Of a DNA stretch of 64,000 nt, positions 35,635 through 44,925 are shown one piece after another. The notes below the pieces were generated by a model. That model ran no database searches. It was not told where the DNA came from and was given only the letters and a program-made list of their open reading frames with translations. The DNA is taken from assembly GCF_015209595.1 (NCBI RefSeq), contig NZ_JADEYS010000002.1, positions 186,001 to 250,000 of the forward strand, in the 5' to 3' direction. The stretch comes from Pontibacterium sinense (GTDB lineage Bacteria; Pseudomonadota; Gammaproteobacteria; Pseudomonadales; Balneatricaceae). Position numbers and translations under genes: made by a program. The stretch's first letter is position 1. Each line of letters opens with the position of its first letter.

Positions 35635-36567
35635 ATGTCTCAGTCTCTAGCGTTTGTTTTCCCCGGACAGGGTTCCCAGCAGGTTGGTATGCTGGCAGAG
35701 TTGGCTGAAGCCAATCCAGTAATTAAATCTACTTTCGCTGAAGCATCGGAAGTACTGGGCTACGATCTGTGGGATCTGGTTCAGAACGGGCCAGCGGAAG
35801 ATTTGAATCAGACAGACAGAACTCAGCCCGCGTTATTGACGGCGGGTGTTGCTCTGTGGCGTTTGTGGCAGGAAAAAGGCGGTGAACAGCCTTCTGTCAT
35901 GGCTGGACATAGCTTGGGTGAGTACACTGCGCTGGTATGCGCAGGCGCAATTGATTTCGCTGATGGCGTGAATCTGGTCAAGCTGCGCGGTGAGTTTATG
36001 CAGCAGGCAGTTCCTGCAGGAACTGGTGCCATGGCCGCGATCCTTGGCTTGGCAGATGACGCGATTGAGGCGGCTTGTGAAGCAGCAGCGGAAGGTGATG
36101 TAGTCTCTCCTGTGAATTACAACTGCCCAGGTCAGATTGTGATCGCGGGTGAAAAAGCAGCTGTTGAGCGTGCTATCGATAAATGCAAAGAGGCGGGTGC
36201 GAAGCGTGCGATTCCGCTTCCGGTGAGTGTTCCGTCTCACTGTGCACTGATGAAGCCGGCTGCTGAAAAAATGGCAGCAGAACTGGCCCATATTGAAGTT
36301 AAACTTCCAGCGATTCCGGTGCTGCAGAACGTTGAAGCGTCTGTCGCAGAATCCGTTGAACAGCTGAAAGACAATCTGCTGGCTCAGCTATATAGCCCAG
36401 TGCTTTGGACCAAGAGTGTTCAGGCAATGGTCGAGCAGGGTGTAGAATCCACTGTTGAATGCGGCCCGGGCAAGGTATTGTCTGGACTGAACAAAAAAGT
36501 ACACAAGCCGCTCAGCGTTGTTGCTATTAACGAACCGGCAGGTCTGGATAAGGCCCTCGGTCAGTAA
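35635..36567 (+). CDS. fabD: Malonyl-CoA:ACP transacylase
   Basis: 310 residues. The active-site Ser is in AGHSLGEYTALV, FVFPGQGSQQVGM opens the protein and PSHCALMKPA carries the second catalytic His. It charges ACP with malonate. 98-base gap after plsX; RBS AGAGGA. Confidence 0.95.
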   Translation: MSQSLAFVFPGQGSQQVGMLAELAEANPVIKSTFAEASEVLGYDLWDLVQNGPAEDLNQTDRTQPALLTAGVALWRLWQEKGGEQPSVMAGHSLGEYTALVCAGAIDFADGVNLVKLRGEFMQQAVPAGTGAMAAILGLADDAIEAACEAAAEGDVVSPVNYNCPGQIVIAGEKAAVERAIDKCKEAGAKRAIPLPVSVPSHCALMKPAAEKMAAELAHIEVKLPAIPVLQNVEASVAESVEQLKDNLLAQLYSPVLWTKSVQAMVEQGVESTVECGPGKVLSGLNKKVHKPLSVVAINEPAGLDKALGQ

Positions 36568-36590
36568 TTTCCGGAGCAAGGAACTTAGTA

Positions 36591-37334
36591 ATGAGCATTG
36601 AAGGTAAAGTTGCGCTGGTAACCGGCGCTACCCGTGGTATTGGTAAGGCGATCGCTACAGAGTTGGGCCGTCAGGGCGCAGTTGTTGTCGGTACAGCAAC
36701 CAGCGAAAACGGTGCAGCGACTATCTCCGAATATCTGGCTGAAGCGGGTATCCAGGGGACGGGGCTGGTGCTGGATGTGGCGTCTCCTGAATCTGTAGAG
36801 TCTGTTCTGAAGACCGTGCAGGGTGAGTTCGGTGCGATTGGTATTTTGGTCAATAACGCCGGTATTACTCGTGATAACATCATGATGCGCATGAAAGATG
36901 ACGAATGGGATTCAGTGATGAATACCAATCTGAACTCTGTCTTCCGTCTGGTTAAGGGCTGCCTGCGTGGCATGACGAAAGCGCGCTGGGGGCGTATCAT
37001 CAGCGTGAGCTCTGTGGTTGCATCCATGGGTAATGCAGGTCAGGCCAACTACGCAGCCGCTAAGTCCGGTATGGAAGGCTTCACCCGGGCGCTGGCTCGC
37101 GAAGTCGGCTCGCGTAATATCGCAGTCAACTGTGTCGCACCGGGTTTTATCGATACCGATATGACCAGCGGTTTGGCAGATGAGCACAAAGAAAAACTGC
37201 AGTCTCAGATCCCGATGAACCGTCTGGGGCAGCCGGAAGAGATTGCTGCCGTAGTTGGTTTCCTGGCGAGTCAGGGCGGCGCGTATGTGACGGGTGAGAC
37301 GATCCACGTCAATGGCGGCATGTATATGTCCTGA
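36591..37334 (+). CDS. fabG: 3-oxoacyl-ACP reductase
   Basis: 247-residue SDR: TGATRGIGKAIATELG cofactor motif, NNAGITRDNIMMRM, Ser in ISVSSVVASMG, YAAAKSGMEGF (Tyr/Lys) and VTGETIHVNGGMYMS C-terminus, all FabG-specific. NADPH reduction of beta-ketoacyl-ACP. Follows fabD by 23 bases. Confidence 0.95.
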   Translation: MSIEGKVALVTGATRGIGKAIATELGRQGAVVVGTATSENGAATISEYLAEAGIQGTGLVLDVASPESVESVLKTVQGEFGAIGILVNNAGITRDNIMMRMKDDEWDSVMNTNLNSVFRLVKGCLRGMTKARWGRIISVSSVVASMGNAGQANYAAAKSGMEGFTRALAREVGSRNIAVNCVAPGFIDTDMTSGLADEHKEKLQSQIPMNRLGQPEEIAAVVGFLASQGGAYVTGETIHVNGGMYMS

Positions 37335-37498
37335 TCGGCGCATCAAGGAATTGTTTTTTTTCGCCAATTGGTGATAATGTGCCGTCAGCTAATAAGTAAA
37401 AAAACACCGCTGACATGCTTGAATCAGCGTGTCGGCTTCATTAGAATCCTGTGCCACATCATTATTGTGGTGATGTTGATAAGAAGATAGGAAGAGTT

Positions 37499-37732
37499 AT
37501 GAGCAACATTGAAGAGCGCGTAAAGAAAATCATCGCTGAACAGCTGGGCGTTAAAGAAGAGGAAGTAGTGAACTCTGCAGCATTTGTAGAAGATCTGGGT
37601 GCTGACTCTCTGGACACTGTTGAGCTGGTGATGGCTCTGGAAGAGGAATTCGAAACCGAAATCCCTGACGAAGAAGCTGAAAAAATCACTACTGTTCAGC
37701 TGGCAATCGATTACGTTAACGCTAACCAGTAA
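37499..37732 (+). CDS. acpP: Acyl carrier protein
   Basis: 77 residues from ATG 37499 (TAGGAAGAG upstream), [17 protein letters not shown]. The phosphopantetheine Ser is in [10 protein letters not shown]. Highly acidic as expected. The 164-base gap after fabG carries an imperfect hairpin (CGCTGA/TCAGCG) and could hold a separate promoter for the abundant acpP mRNA, which has its own terminator. Confidence 0.96.
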   Translation: MSNIEERVKKIIAEQLGVKEEEVVNSAAFVEDLGADSLDTVELVMALEEEFETEIPDEEAEKITTVQLAIDYVNANQ

Positions 37733-37754
37733 TCGAACTCAGTCTCGAATACCC

Positions 37755-37796
37755 GAAAAGCCGCAGCTATCTTGTATAGTGCGGCTTTTCTTTTTT
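37755..37796 (+). terminator. acpP terminator
   Basis: GAAAAGCCGCA (37755-37765) pairs with TGCGGCTTTTC (37780-37790), then TTTTTT. It sits between acpP and fabF and probably sets their expression ratio. Confidence 0.88.
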
Positions 37797-37824
37797 CTGT
37801 AGGTAGCACATTGGGAGGATCATG

Positions 37825-39063
37825 ATGTCACGCAGGCGAGTGGTTGTTACTGGTTTGGGTATGCTTACCCCGGTTGGTAATACAGTCCAGGACACCTGGG
37901 GAAACATCTTGGCAGGAACAAGTGGTGCAGCGGATATTGAGCATTTTGATGCTTCTACGTTTGCGACCCGTTTCTCCGCATCGGTGAAAGGTTTCGATGT
38001 CAGCGAGTATATGAGCGCCAAGGAAGCGCGCAAGATGGATCTCTTTATTCAATACGGTATGGCGGCTGCGATTCAGGCGGTAAGCGATGCCGGCCTGGAA
38101 GTCACTGATGAAAACGCACCACGTATTGGTTGCGCGATCGGTTCAGGTATCGGTGGTTTGCCGATGATTGAAAAGAATTGCGATGTACTTAAAAACAGCG
38201 GCCCACGCCGTATCTCTCCGTTTTTTGTACCGGGTAGTATTATTAATATGATTGCTGGCAACTTGGCGATCAAGTATGGCTTTAAAGGGCCAAATATTGC
38301 GATTACTACCGCATGCACAACAGGAACCCACAATATTGGTCAGGCTATGCGCATGATTCAGTACGGTGATGCTGATGTTATGTTAGCTGGCGGTTCCGAA
38401 ATGGCAACCACTCCATTGGGTATTGGTGGTTTCTCCGCAGCAAGGGCATTGTCAACGCGTAATGATGACCCTCAACGCGCGAGCCGTCCATGGGATAAAG
38501 ACCGTGATGGGTTTGTGTTGGGCGATGGTGCCGGAATCCTTATTTTAGAAGAATACGAACACGCTAAAGCTCGAGGTGCAAATATCTATTGCGAACTTGC
38601 GGGCTTTGGTATGAGTGACGATGCTTTCCATATGACTGCTCCTCCGGAGACAGGGGAAGGTGCCGCATTATCTATGAGTAATGCGATACGTGATGCTCGC
38701 CTAAGCGTTGATGAAGTGCATTATATTAATGCCCACGGTACATCAACACCTGCAGGCGATATTGCCGAATCCAATGCCGCCAAGCAGGTATTGGGAAGTG
38801 CGGCTGATCAGGTTCGCATGAGCTCAACCAAGTCGATGGTTGGCCATCTGTTGGGTGCGGCAGGTGCAGTTGAGGCGATTTTCTGTGCGCTTTCGATTCG
38901 TGATCAGGTGGCACCACCGACTATTAATTTGGATAATCCATCCGAAGGGTGCGATTTGAACTACGTGGCTCATGAGCCTCAGCAAGCAATGATAAAGGCC
39001 GCTATCTCCAACTCCTTCGGGTTTGGCGGTACTAACGGCTCGCTTGTCTTTAAGTCGCTCTGA
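37825..39063 (+). CDS. fabF: 3-oxoacyl-ACP synthase II
   Basis: 412 residues from ATG 37825 (GGGAGG at suitable distance; ATG 37822 is the alternative). Catalytic Cys in [13 protein letters not shown], His in [11 protein letters not shown] and [11 protein letters not shown]. Elongating condensing enzyme of fatty-acid synthesis; FabF rather than FabB by length and order after acpP. Confidence 0.95.
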   Translation: MSRRRVVVTGLGMLTPVGNTVQDTWGNILAGTSGAADIEHFDASTFATRFSASVKGFDVSEYMSAKEARKMDLFIQYGMAAAIQAVSDAGLEVTDENAPRIGCAIGSGIGGLPMIEKNCDVLKNSGPRRISPFFVPGSIINMIAGNLAIKYGFKGPNIAITTACTTGTHNIGQAMRMIQYGDADVMLAGGSEMATTPLGIGGFSAARALSTRNDDPQRASRPWDKDRDGFVLGDGAGILILEEYEHAKARGANIYCELAGFGMSDDAFHMTAPPETGEGAALSMSNAIRDARLSVDEVHYINAHGTSTPAGDIAESNAAKQVLGSAADQVRMSSTKSMVGHLLGAAGAVEAIFCALSIRDQVAPPTINLDNPSEGCDLNYVAHEPQQAMIKAAISNSFGFGGTNGSLVFKSL

Positions 39064-39197
39064 ACGTTCGCACCAAAGCGGAAGAGGCGTTGCTTCTTCC
39101 GCACCTTTCCTGCACATTATCCTCTAAACGATAATCCCATTCGGTTCAACGGCTTAAGGTGTTAACCTGATCCTCAAATAAAGGTTCGGGCAAAGCT

Positions 39198-40016
39198 ATG
39201 ACGCAATCTCTTTGGATAAACGGCCAGCAGCAATCGCAGATCGATGTGCGTGATCGAGGGTTTGCTTACGGTGATGGCATTTTTGAAACCGTTCAGGTTT
39301 TACATGGCAAAGCGCAGTTGCTTGAACGGCATGTCAGACGTATGAAGGAGGGTGCCCAACGACTGGGATTGCTCTCGTCCAGCGTTGATCAACTGCTTGC
39401 TGAACTTCGTTTAATTGAATTACCGGACGAGGCCGTCCTTAAGCTCACGTTGTCCCGCGGCGTGGGTGGTCGTGGTTATACGTACGATTCGACAGCAGGC
39501 GGCACTCGGGTCGTTATGTTGACGCCCAAGCCGACATACGGAGATCAGGCTGAGTCAGGAATTTGCCTACGTGTCTGTGATACACGTTTGGGACTGAACC
39601 CTGCGCTGGCCGGTATCAAACACCTAAATCGTTTGGAGCAGGTTTTGGCCCGCAATGAATGGTCAGACCCTGCGATTCATGAGGGTGTGGTGTTGGATTA
39701 TGAAGGCTATATTGCCGAAGGCACGATGAGTAACCTGTTTTGGGTGAAAGATCAGTGTATTTATACCCCGCGGCTTGATCGATGTGGTGTTGCGGGTGTT
39801 GTGCGTGACTTTCTTGTTGAGCGGTTTTCCCAAGCGGGAGCTGATCTTAAGGTCGGTTTGTATGAGTTAGCTTCATTGCGGGATGCTGATGAGGTCTTTA
39901 TTTGTAATAGTCTGATTGATGTCTGGCCGGTTCGTCAGTTCGAAGATGTGTCATATCAATCGGGTCCTGTAACGCAACGTGCGATGCAGTACCTTGTAGA
40001 GGAGTATCAGGCGTGA
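39198..40016 (+). CDS. pabC: Aminodeoxychorismate lyase
   Basis: 272-residue class IV PLP enzyme: DRGFAYGDGIFETV near residue 20, PLP Lys in AGIKHLNRLEQVLA and EGTMSNLFWV. Makes 4-aminobenzoate for folate. Overlaps mltG by four bases. Position between fabF and mltG is conserved in gammaproteobacteria. Confidence 0.93.
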   Translation: MTQSLWINGQQQSQIDVRDRGFAYGDGIFETVQVLHGKAQLLERHVRRMKEGAQRLGLLSSSVDQLLAELRLIELPDEAVLKLTLSRGVGGRGYTYDSTAGGTRVVMLTPKPTYGDQAESGICLRVCDTRLGLNPALAGIKHLNRLEQVLARNEWSDPAIHEGVVLDYEGYIAEGTMSNLFWVKDQCIYTPRLDRCGVAGVVRDFLVERFSQAGADLKVGLYELASLRDADEVFICNSLIDVWPVRQFEDVSYQSGPVTQRAMQYLVEEYQA

Positions 40017-41038
40017 GCCGTCGTCTTGTTTTTGTATCGTTGCCAGTGGTATTGGCGGCAGGAGCAGCTGCAGTAGGGTGGCAGCAGTATCAAGGTTTTC
40101 TCGATACTCCAGTGAATGTAGCTGAGCCGTATGTACTCACCGTCAAAAAGGGCAGCAGTTACAATGCGGTTGTTTCCGATCTGGTCGAGCAGGGCCTGAT
40201 CGACAAGCCGTTGTTTATGAAATTGTACGGCCGTCAAAGTGGGCTTGCTGCACGGATTCGTGCGGGCGAATATAAAGTCGATCCAGGTACAACGCCAGCA
40301 GGTCTGATAGATATTCTGGTCAGTGGGAAGTCGATCCAGTACAGCTTTACCGTTATCGAAGGTAGTACGGTTAAAGAGCTGTTGGCTCAGCTTAAACAGG
40401 ATCAGGTTTTAGTACAAACGCTCGCTGACAAAAAGCCTGAAGACATAAAATCGGCGCTGGATGTTGAGAAACCCTCGCTGGAAGGTCTGTTCCTCGCAGA
40501 GACATATAACTATGAGCGTGGTACCACAGATCTGGAGATTCTTCAGCGAGCACAGCGTTTGCTGAATAAAAAGCTGACTGCGGCTTGGGCGGAGCGGAAA
40601 AAATCGTTGCCGTACAAAACGTCCTACGAGGCGTTGATTATGGCGTCAATTGTAGAGAAGGAAACGGGACGTGCAAATGAGCGACCTGAGATTGCGGGCG
40701 TATTTGTGCGGCGCCTGAACAAAGGTATGCGTCTGCAGACAGACCCTACCGTAATCTACGGAATGGGTGACAAATATAAGGGGAACATTCGTCGAGCTGA
40801 TCTTAGGCGGCCAACTCCTTATAATACCTACGTTATTAATGGCTTGCCGCCGACCCCGATTGCGCTCGTGGGCGCTGAAGCGATTCAGGCAGCGCTTAAT
40901 CCGAATGCGGGTAAGTCACTGTATTTTGTTGCTAAAGGTGATGGTAGCCATCAGTTTTCGAGCACGCTTAGAGAACATAACAACGCGGTGCGACGTTATC
41001 AGTTGCAGCGCCGAAAAGATTATCGGTCGACACCTTAA
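40013..41038 (+). CDS. mltG: Endolytic transglycosylase MltG
   Basis: 341 residues with an N-terminal membrane anchor (VFVSLPVVLAAGAAAVG), a LysM-like part near 35-95 and the YceG catalytic domain with Glu in MASIVEKETGRANERP and LQTDPTVIYGMG. It cuts nascent peptidoglycan strands in the periplasm. ATGA overlap with pabC. Confidence 0.93.
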   Translation: MSRRLVFVSLPVVLAAGAAAVGWQQYQGFLDTPVNVAEPYVLTVKKGSSYNAVVSDLVEQGLIDKPLFMKLYGRQSGLAARIRAGEYKVDPGTTPAGLIDILVSGKSIQYSFTVIEGSTVKELLAQLKQDQVLVQTLADKKPEDIKSALDVEKPSLEGLFLAETYNYERGTTDLEILQRAQRLLNKKLTAAWAERKKSLPYKTSYEALIMASIVEKETGRANERPEIAGVFVRRLNKGMRLQTDPTVIYGMGDKYKGNIRRADLRRPTPYNTYVINGLPPTPIALVGAEAIQAALNPNAGKSLYFVAKGDGSHQFSSTLREHNNAVRRYQLQRRKDYRSTP

Positions 41039-41041
41039 TAG

Positions 41042-41686
41042 ATGAATATGGTACAGCGTGGTCGCTTTATCACCGTAGAAGGCACCGAAGGGGTGGGCAA
41101 ATCCACCAATATCGAATTTCTATGCTCGTTGCTAAAAGATAAAGATATTGAAATCGTATTGACTCGGGAGCCGGGCGGAACGCCGATGGCAGAGGAGTTG
41201 CGAAATATGTTGCTGCAGCCCCGAGAGGAAAGTGTTTCTGAAGATGCTGAGTTGCTATTAATGTTTGCAGCGCGAGCTCAGCATCTTGAGAACGTGATTA
41301 AGCCAGCACTTGAGCGCGGTGCCTGGGTGATCAGCGATCGATTTACTGATGCGACATTTGCTTATCAGGGCGGAGGTCGCGGGGTCGATGAAAACCAGAT
41401 ATTGATGCTTGAAACGCTGGTGCAAAAAGGGCTTCAGCCCGATATGACACTATTGCTGGATCTTGATGTCGAGATCGGTCTAAAGCGGGCCAGTGCGCGC
41501 AGTGCACCGGATCGCTTTGAGCAGGAAAAGGTCGCCTTTTTTGAGAAGGTACGTGCAGCTTACCTGGCGCGTGCGGCCAATGACCCTCTGCGTTTTGCAG
41601 TCATCGATGCATCTGTCTCACTGGACGCAGTGCAGCGCCAGATTGCTCAGGCAGTTAATCGCTTTGTGGAGTCAGATAATGGCTAA
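41042..41686 (+). CDS. tmk: Thymidylate kinase
   Basis: 214 residues (ATG 41042; ATG 41048 equally possible). P-loop VEGTEGVGKSTN, TREPGGTPMAEELR and DRFTDATFAYQGGGRG. Converts dTMP to dTDP. Overlaps holB by eight bases. Confidence 0.94.
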   Translation: MNMVQRGRFITVEGTEGVGKSTNIEFLCSLLKDKDIEIVLTREPGGTPMAEELRNMLLQPREESVSEDAELLLMFAARAQHLENVIKPALERGAWVISDRFTDATFAYQGGGRGVDENQILMLETLVQKGLQPDMTLLLDLDVEIGLKRASARSAPDRFEQEKVAFFEKVRAAYLARAANDPLRFAVIDASVSLDAVQRQIAQAVNRFVESDNG

Positions 41687-42668
41687 AGCGGAGGTCTTTC
41701 CGTGGTTAGGTGAGTGCTGGACTCACCTGTGTGGTTTGCACGAACGTCGACGCCTGCCGCATGCATTGATTGTGCATGGCGTGCAAGGCATCGGCAAATC
41801 CAACTTTGCCACTGCATTTGCTCATTATCTGCTATGCCAGTCACCGGTCGCTGATCAACCTTGTGGAACCTGTCGGGCTTGTGAACTGAACAACGCAAAT
41901 GGGCATCCAGATCTATACGTGCTGGAACCTGACGAGCCGGGAAAACCCATAAAAGTTGATCAAATTCGAGCGTTGACTGACTTTATCTGTCGCACGGCGC
42001 AGCAGGGCGGTTATCGGGTTGTCGTGATCAATCCGGCGGATGCGATGAATGTTGCGGCGGCAAATGCTCTGCTGAAAATGTTGGAGGAGCCTGGGCGAGA
42101 CACTGTTCTAATGCTACTCACTGACCGCTTAGGCCAGGTGATGCCCACGATCAAAAGCCGTTGTCAGCGTGTTGAGTGCCCGTTGCCGGATGAGTCCGTA
42201 GCCGCTGCATTTGTTGCTGATACGCTTGAGCTGGACTCAGACGAAGCAACTCGCATCCTTAGAATAAACAACGGTGCACCGATGTCTGCACTGGCGTATA
42301 ACGAGTCAAATCAGGCTGAGTTACGCAGTCAATTGGTCAAAGGGTTGGCCGATGTGCTGAAGCAACGGCGAACTGTTGTTGAGGTGGCACAAAGTTGGCA
42401 GAAAGCAGATCTGGAGCTTTTGCTGGGGTGGTTCTACAGCATGCTGGTTGATATATCGCGGGCAAAACTAACGCAAAGTGAAGCGATGCAGCAGGCCGAT
42501 GCCCATAACATGTTATTGGCGGTCTCCCGCAAATGTGATTCAGTAAAAGTGTTTGAGCTGGCCGAACTGGTTCAGGAAGAACGTAAAAGCCTTATACTAA
42601 GACAAAATGCCAATAAGCAGATGCTGCTAGAGCGTGTTCTGCTTGCCTGGTCGGCTATCGCAAGATAA
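41679..42668 (+). CDS. holB: DNA polymerase III delta' subunit
   Basis: 329 residues from ATG 41679, MAKAEVFPWLGECW. Walker A-like VHGVQGIGKSNF, zinc-type Cys set CGTCRACELN, SRC sensor in PTIKSRCQRV. The longer upstream frame overlaps tmk by nearly 200 bases and is rejected. Clamp-loader component. Confidence 0.92.
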   Translation: MAKAEVFPWLGECWTHLCGLHERRRLPHALIVHGVQGIGKSNFATAFAHYLLCQSPVADQPCGTCRACELNNANGHPDLYVLEPDEPGKPIKVDQIRALTDFICRTAQQGGYRVVVINPADAMNVAAANALLKMLEEPGRDTVLMLLTDRLGQVMPTIKSRCQRVECPLPDESVAAAFVADTLELDSDEATRILRINNGAPMSALAYNESNQAELRSQLVKGLADVLKQRRTVVEVAQSWQKADLELLLGWFYSMLVDISRAKLTQSEAMQQADAHNMLLAVSRKCDSVKVFELAELVQEERKSLILRQNANKQMLLERVLLAWSAIAR

Positions 42669-42680
42669 CGGAGTATAGAT

Positions 42681-43031
42681 ATGTCAGTGGTCCCGCGCCT
42701 CAGTCACGGTATTCTTTCGCTGGTCATTGAATCCAAGGATGACCTCTATAAGGCGTATATGCCTTACATCAAACATGGTGGGTTATTTGTACCTACGCAG
42801 CGCAGTTATCACCTGGGTGAAGAGGTGTTCATGTTGCTGGAGCTGATGGGTGAGAATGACAAAATCCCCGTCACCGGAAAGGTTATCTGGGTAACCCCAA
42901 AAGGGGCTCAGGGTGGCCGCGAGCCGGGTATTGGCATTCAGCTTTCTGCGGAAGACTCTACTCTGGTGAATACCATTGAAAACCACTTAGCTGGCGCGTT
43001 GAATTCAGAGCGCCGTACTAACGCACTTTAA
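42681..43031 (+). CDS. pilZ: PilZ-domain protein (type IV pilus PilZ)
   Basis: 116 residues covering one PilZ domain (YIKHGGLFVPTQRSYHLGEE, GKVIWVTPKGAQGGREPG). The usual c-di-GMP RxxxR motif is not evident, as in true PilZ proteins for type IV pili. Twelve bases after holB. Confidence 0.85.
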   Translation: MSVVPRLSHGILSLVIESKDDLYKAYMPYIKHGGLFVPTQRSYHLGEEVFMLLELMGENDKIPVTGKVIWVTPKGAQGGREPGIGIQLSAEDSTLVNTIENHLAGALNSERRTNAL

Positions 43032-43055
43032 TCTCACAATATACGTAGTTTACCC

Positions 43056-43850
43056 ATGTTTATCGATTCCCACTGTCATCTCGACAGGCTGGACCTTTCT
43101 CCGTATGACGGTAACTTTGAAGCAATGCTGGATGCTGCGACGGCTCGTCAGGTTCAGCAAATGTTATGCGTCTCAATAGAGATGGAGCAGTTTCGCTCCA
43201 TGTATGAGCAGATTAAGCCATACGATCATATTTTTGCATCGGTGGGCGTTCATCCGCTGAATACCGAAGGAGACGTTGTCTCTACTGAGGTATTGGTTGA
43301 GGCTGCACAACAACCGCGCATCGTTGCGATTGGTGAGACTGGCCTGGATTATTACTATCAACAGGACACCGTTGAGGTGCAGCAGCAAAGCTTCCGAAAT
43401 CATCTGCAAGCATCATCAGAAACTAAGCTGCCGACCATCATCCACACCCGAGATGCGCGTGAAGACACCTTAAGCATTATCAAAGATAGCGGTGATGTGA
43501 ATGTGGGTGGAGTATTGCATTGTTTCACTGAAAGTCTGGAGATGGCTAAAGCAGCCTTGGATCTGAATTACATGATCTCATTTTCAGGCATCATTACGTT
43601 TCGAAATGCGGCTGAACTGCGTGAAGTTGTAAAAGCGATACCACTAGAGCGCATCTTGATTGAAACTGATGCGCCTTACCTTGCGCCTGTGCCGTACCGT
43701 GGCAAAAAAAATGAGCCGAAGTATGTGGTTGAGGTTGCGCAGTGTGTCGCGGACCTGAAGGGTGTGAGAGTGGAGCAGGTTGCTGATCAAACCCGTGAAA
43801 ACTTCCATCAGTTGTTTAGTCGCACTCAGGTTTCGTCTACACCGGAATAG
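43056..43850 (+). CDS. TatD-family DNase/hydrolase (YcfH-type)
   Basis: 264 residues with the metal motifs FIDSHCHLDRL at the start, GETGLDYYYQ near 93, HTRDAREDT and ETDAPYLAPVPYRGKKNEP near 205. It is a metal-dependent hydrolase of the TatD superfamily; the holB-pilZ-tatD order marks it as the YcfH-type copy. Confidence 0.92.
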   Translation: MFIDSHCHLDRLDLSPYDGNFEAMLDAATARQVQQMLCVSIEMEQFRSMYEQIKPYDHIFASVGVHPLNTEGDVVSTEVLVEAAQQPRIVAIGETGLDYYYQQDTVEVQQQSFRNHLQASSETKLPTIIHTRDAREDTLSIIKDSGDVNVGGVLHCFTESLEMAKAALDLNYMISFSGIITFRNAAELREVVKAIPLERILIETDAPYLAPVPYRGKKNEPKYVVEVAQCVADLKGVRVEQVADQTRENFHQLFSRTQVSSTPE

Positions 43851-43861
43851 AGGGTTCTCGT

Positions 43862-44761
43862 ATGTACTACTATCCACCCGTTGAATATATTGAGCCGCTA
43901 TTTCGTCCGCCCAGTGAAGGTAATTCTCTGATCCTTCAGGTGACGAATGGCTGCAGCTGGAATAACTGCACCTTTTGCGAGATGTATACCGAGCCGCAGA
44001 AGCGTTTTAAGCCTAAGGCTGAGGCTAAGGTGCTAGAAGAGATTCGACGTTGTGGTGAAGAGCTGGCAGGTGTACGCAGGATATTTCTGGCCGACGGTGA
44101 TGCAATGGCATTGTCCTTCCGTCGCCTGAAGACCATTCTGGAGGCCATTCGAGTCGAGATGCCAGCGGTCACACGTGTTTCTGCTTACTGCTTACCTCGC
44201 AACCTTAAAAATAAGACGGTTGAAGAGCTACAAGAGCTGCGTGAACTTGGCTTGGGGTTGCTTTATATCGGTGCAGAAAGTGGTGATGACGAGGTGCTGG
44301 CGAAGATTCAAAAAGGTGAAACCTATCGCTCAACCTGTGATGCCCTGCTGAAGGCAAAAGCTGCCGGGATGAAGACCTCCGTGATGATTATCAATGGGAT
44401 GGGTGGGGTAAAATACAGCGAGCAGCATGCATTAGCTGCCGCGCGTTTGGTGAATGAAACTCAACCGGATTACTTTGCTACCCTCGTGCTTTTCTTCCGC
44501 AATGGTATGGATAAGGTACAAGAAGGTTTTGGCGGTGATTTTCAGATGCTGGATCAGCAGGGGTTATTTCTCGAGATGGAGATGATGCTGTCTCACACAG
44601 AGCTGGAACGATCTGTATTCCGAAGTGACCATGCATCCAACTATCTCGTACTCAAAGGTGTGCTGGGTCGGGACAAGGATAAAATGCTTGCTCAGATTCG
44701 AGGCGCGCTTGAAAATTCGTCTCTAATCTCCCTGCGAAACGATTCTTACAGAGGCCTGTAA
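43862..44761 (+). CDS. Radical SAM protein, unknown substrate
   Basis: 299 residues. The cluster motif is NGCSWNNCTFCEMY, with spacing Cx4Cx2C rather than the common Cx3Cx2C, seen in a COG1032-like subset. GAESGDDEVLAKIQKG follows as in Elp3/MiaB-like radical SAM barrels. No other cluster domain. It begins 11 bases after tatD, so belongs to the same transcript; a terminator overlaps its stop. Confidence 0.8.
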   Translation: MYYYPPVEYIEPLFRPPSEGNSLILQVTNGCSWNNCTFCEMYTEPQKRFKPKAEAKVLEEIRRCGEELAGVRRIFLADGDAMALSFRRLKTILEAIRVEMPAVTRVSAYCLPRNLKNKTVEELQELRELGLGLLYIGAESGDDEVLAKIQKGETYRSTCDALLKAKAAGMKTSVMIINGMGGVKYSEQHALAAARLVNETQPDYFATLVLFFRNGMDKVQEGFGGDFQMLDQQGLFLEMEMMLSHTELERSVFRSDHASNYLVLKGVLGRDKDKMLAQIRGALENSSLISLRNDSYRGL

Positions 44762-44780
44762 CCCCCGTGGTTACAGGCTT
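44754..44780 (+). terminator. Terminator overlapping the radical SAM stop codon
   Basis: GCCTGTAAC (44754-44762, containing the TAA stop) pairs with GTTACAGGC (44770-44778), followed by TT only, so weak. Confidence 0.6.
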
Positions 44781-44925
44781 TGCCTCAAAGCGGCTAAAAA
44801 CAGCCAAATTCTACCTCATTGTCACAATTCCTTAGTAATTGCTGCTTACTTTACGGTATAAATGTATTTATACTTTTGTCTGAAAGTAAATATAATTATA
44901 AGTATATAACTAAGGGTTATAAATA

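Noticed and set aside
41493-41678. 62-codon N-terminal extension of holB inside tmk
   Set aside because: The family N-terminus begins at 41679; the extension only reads tmk in another frame.
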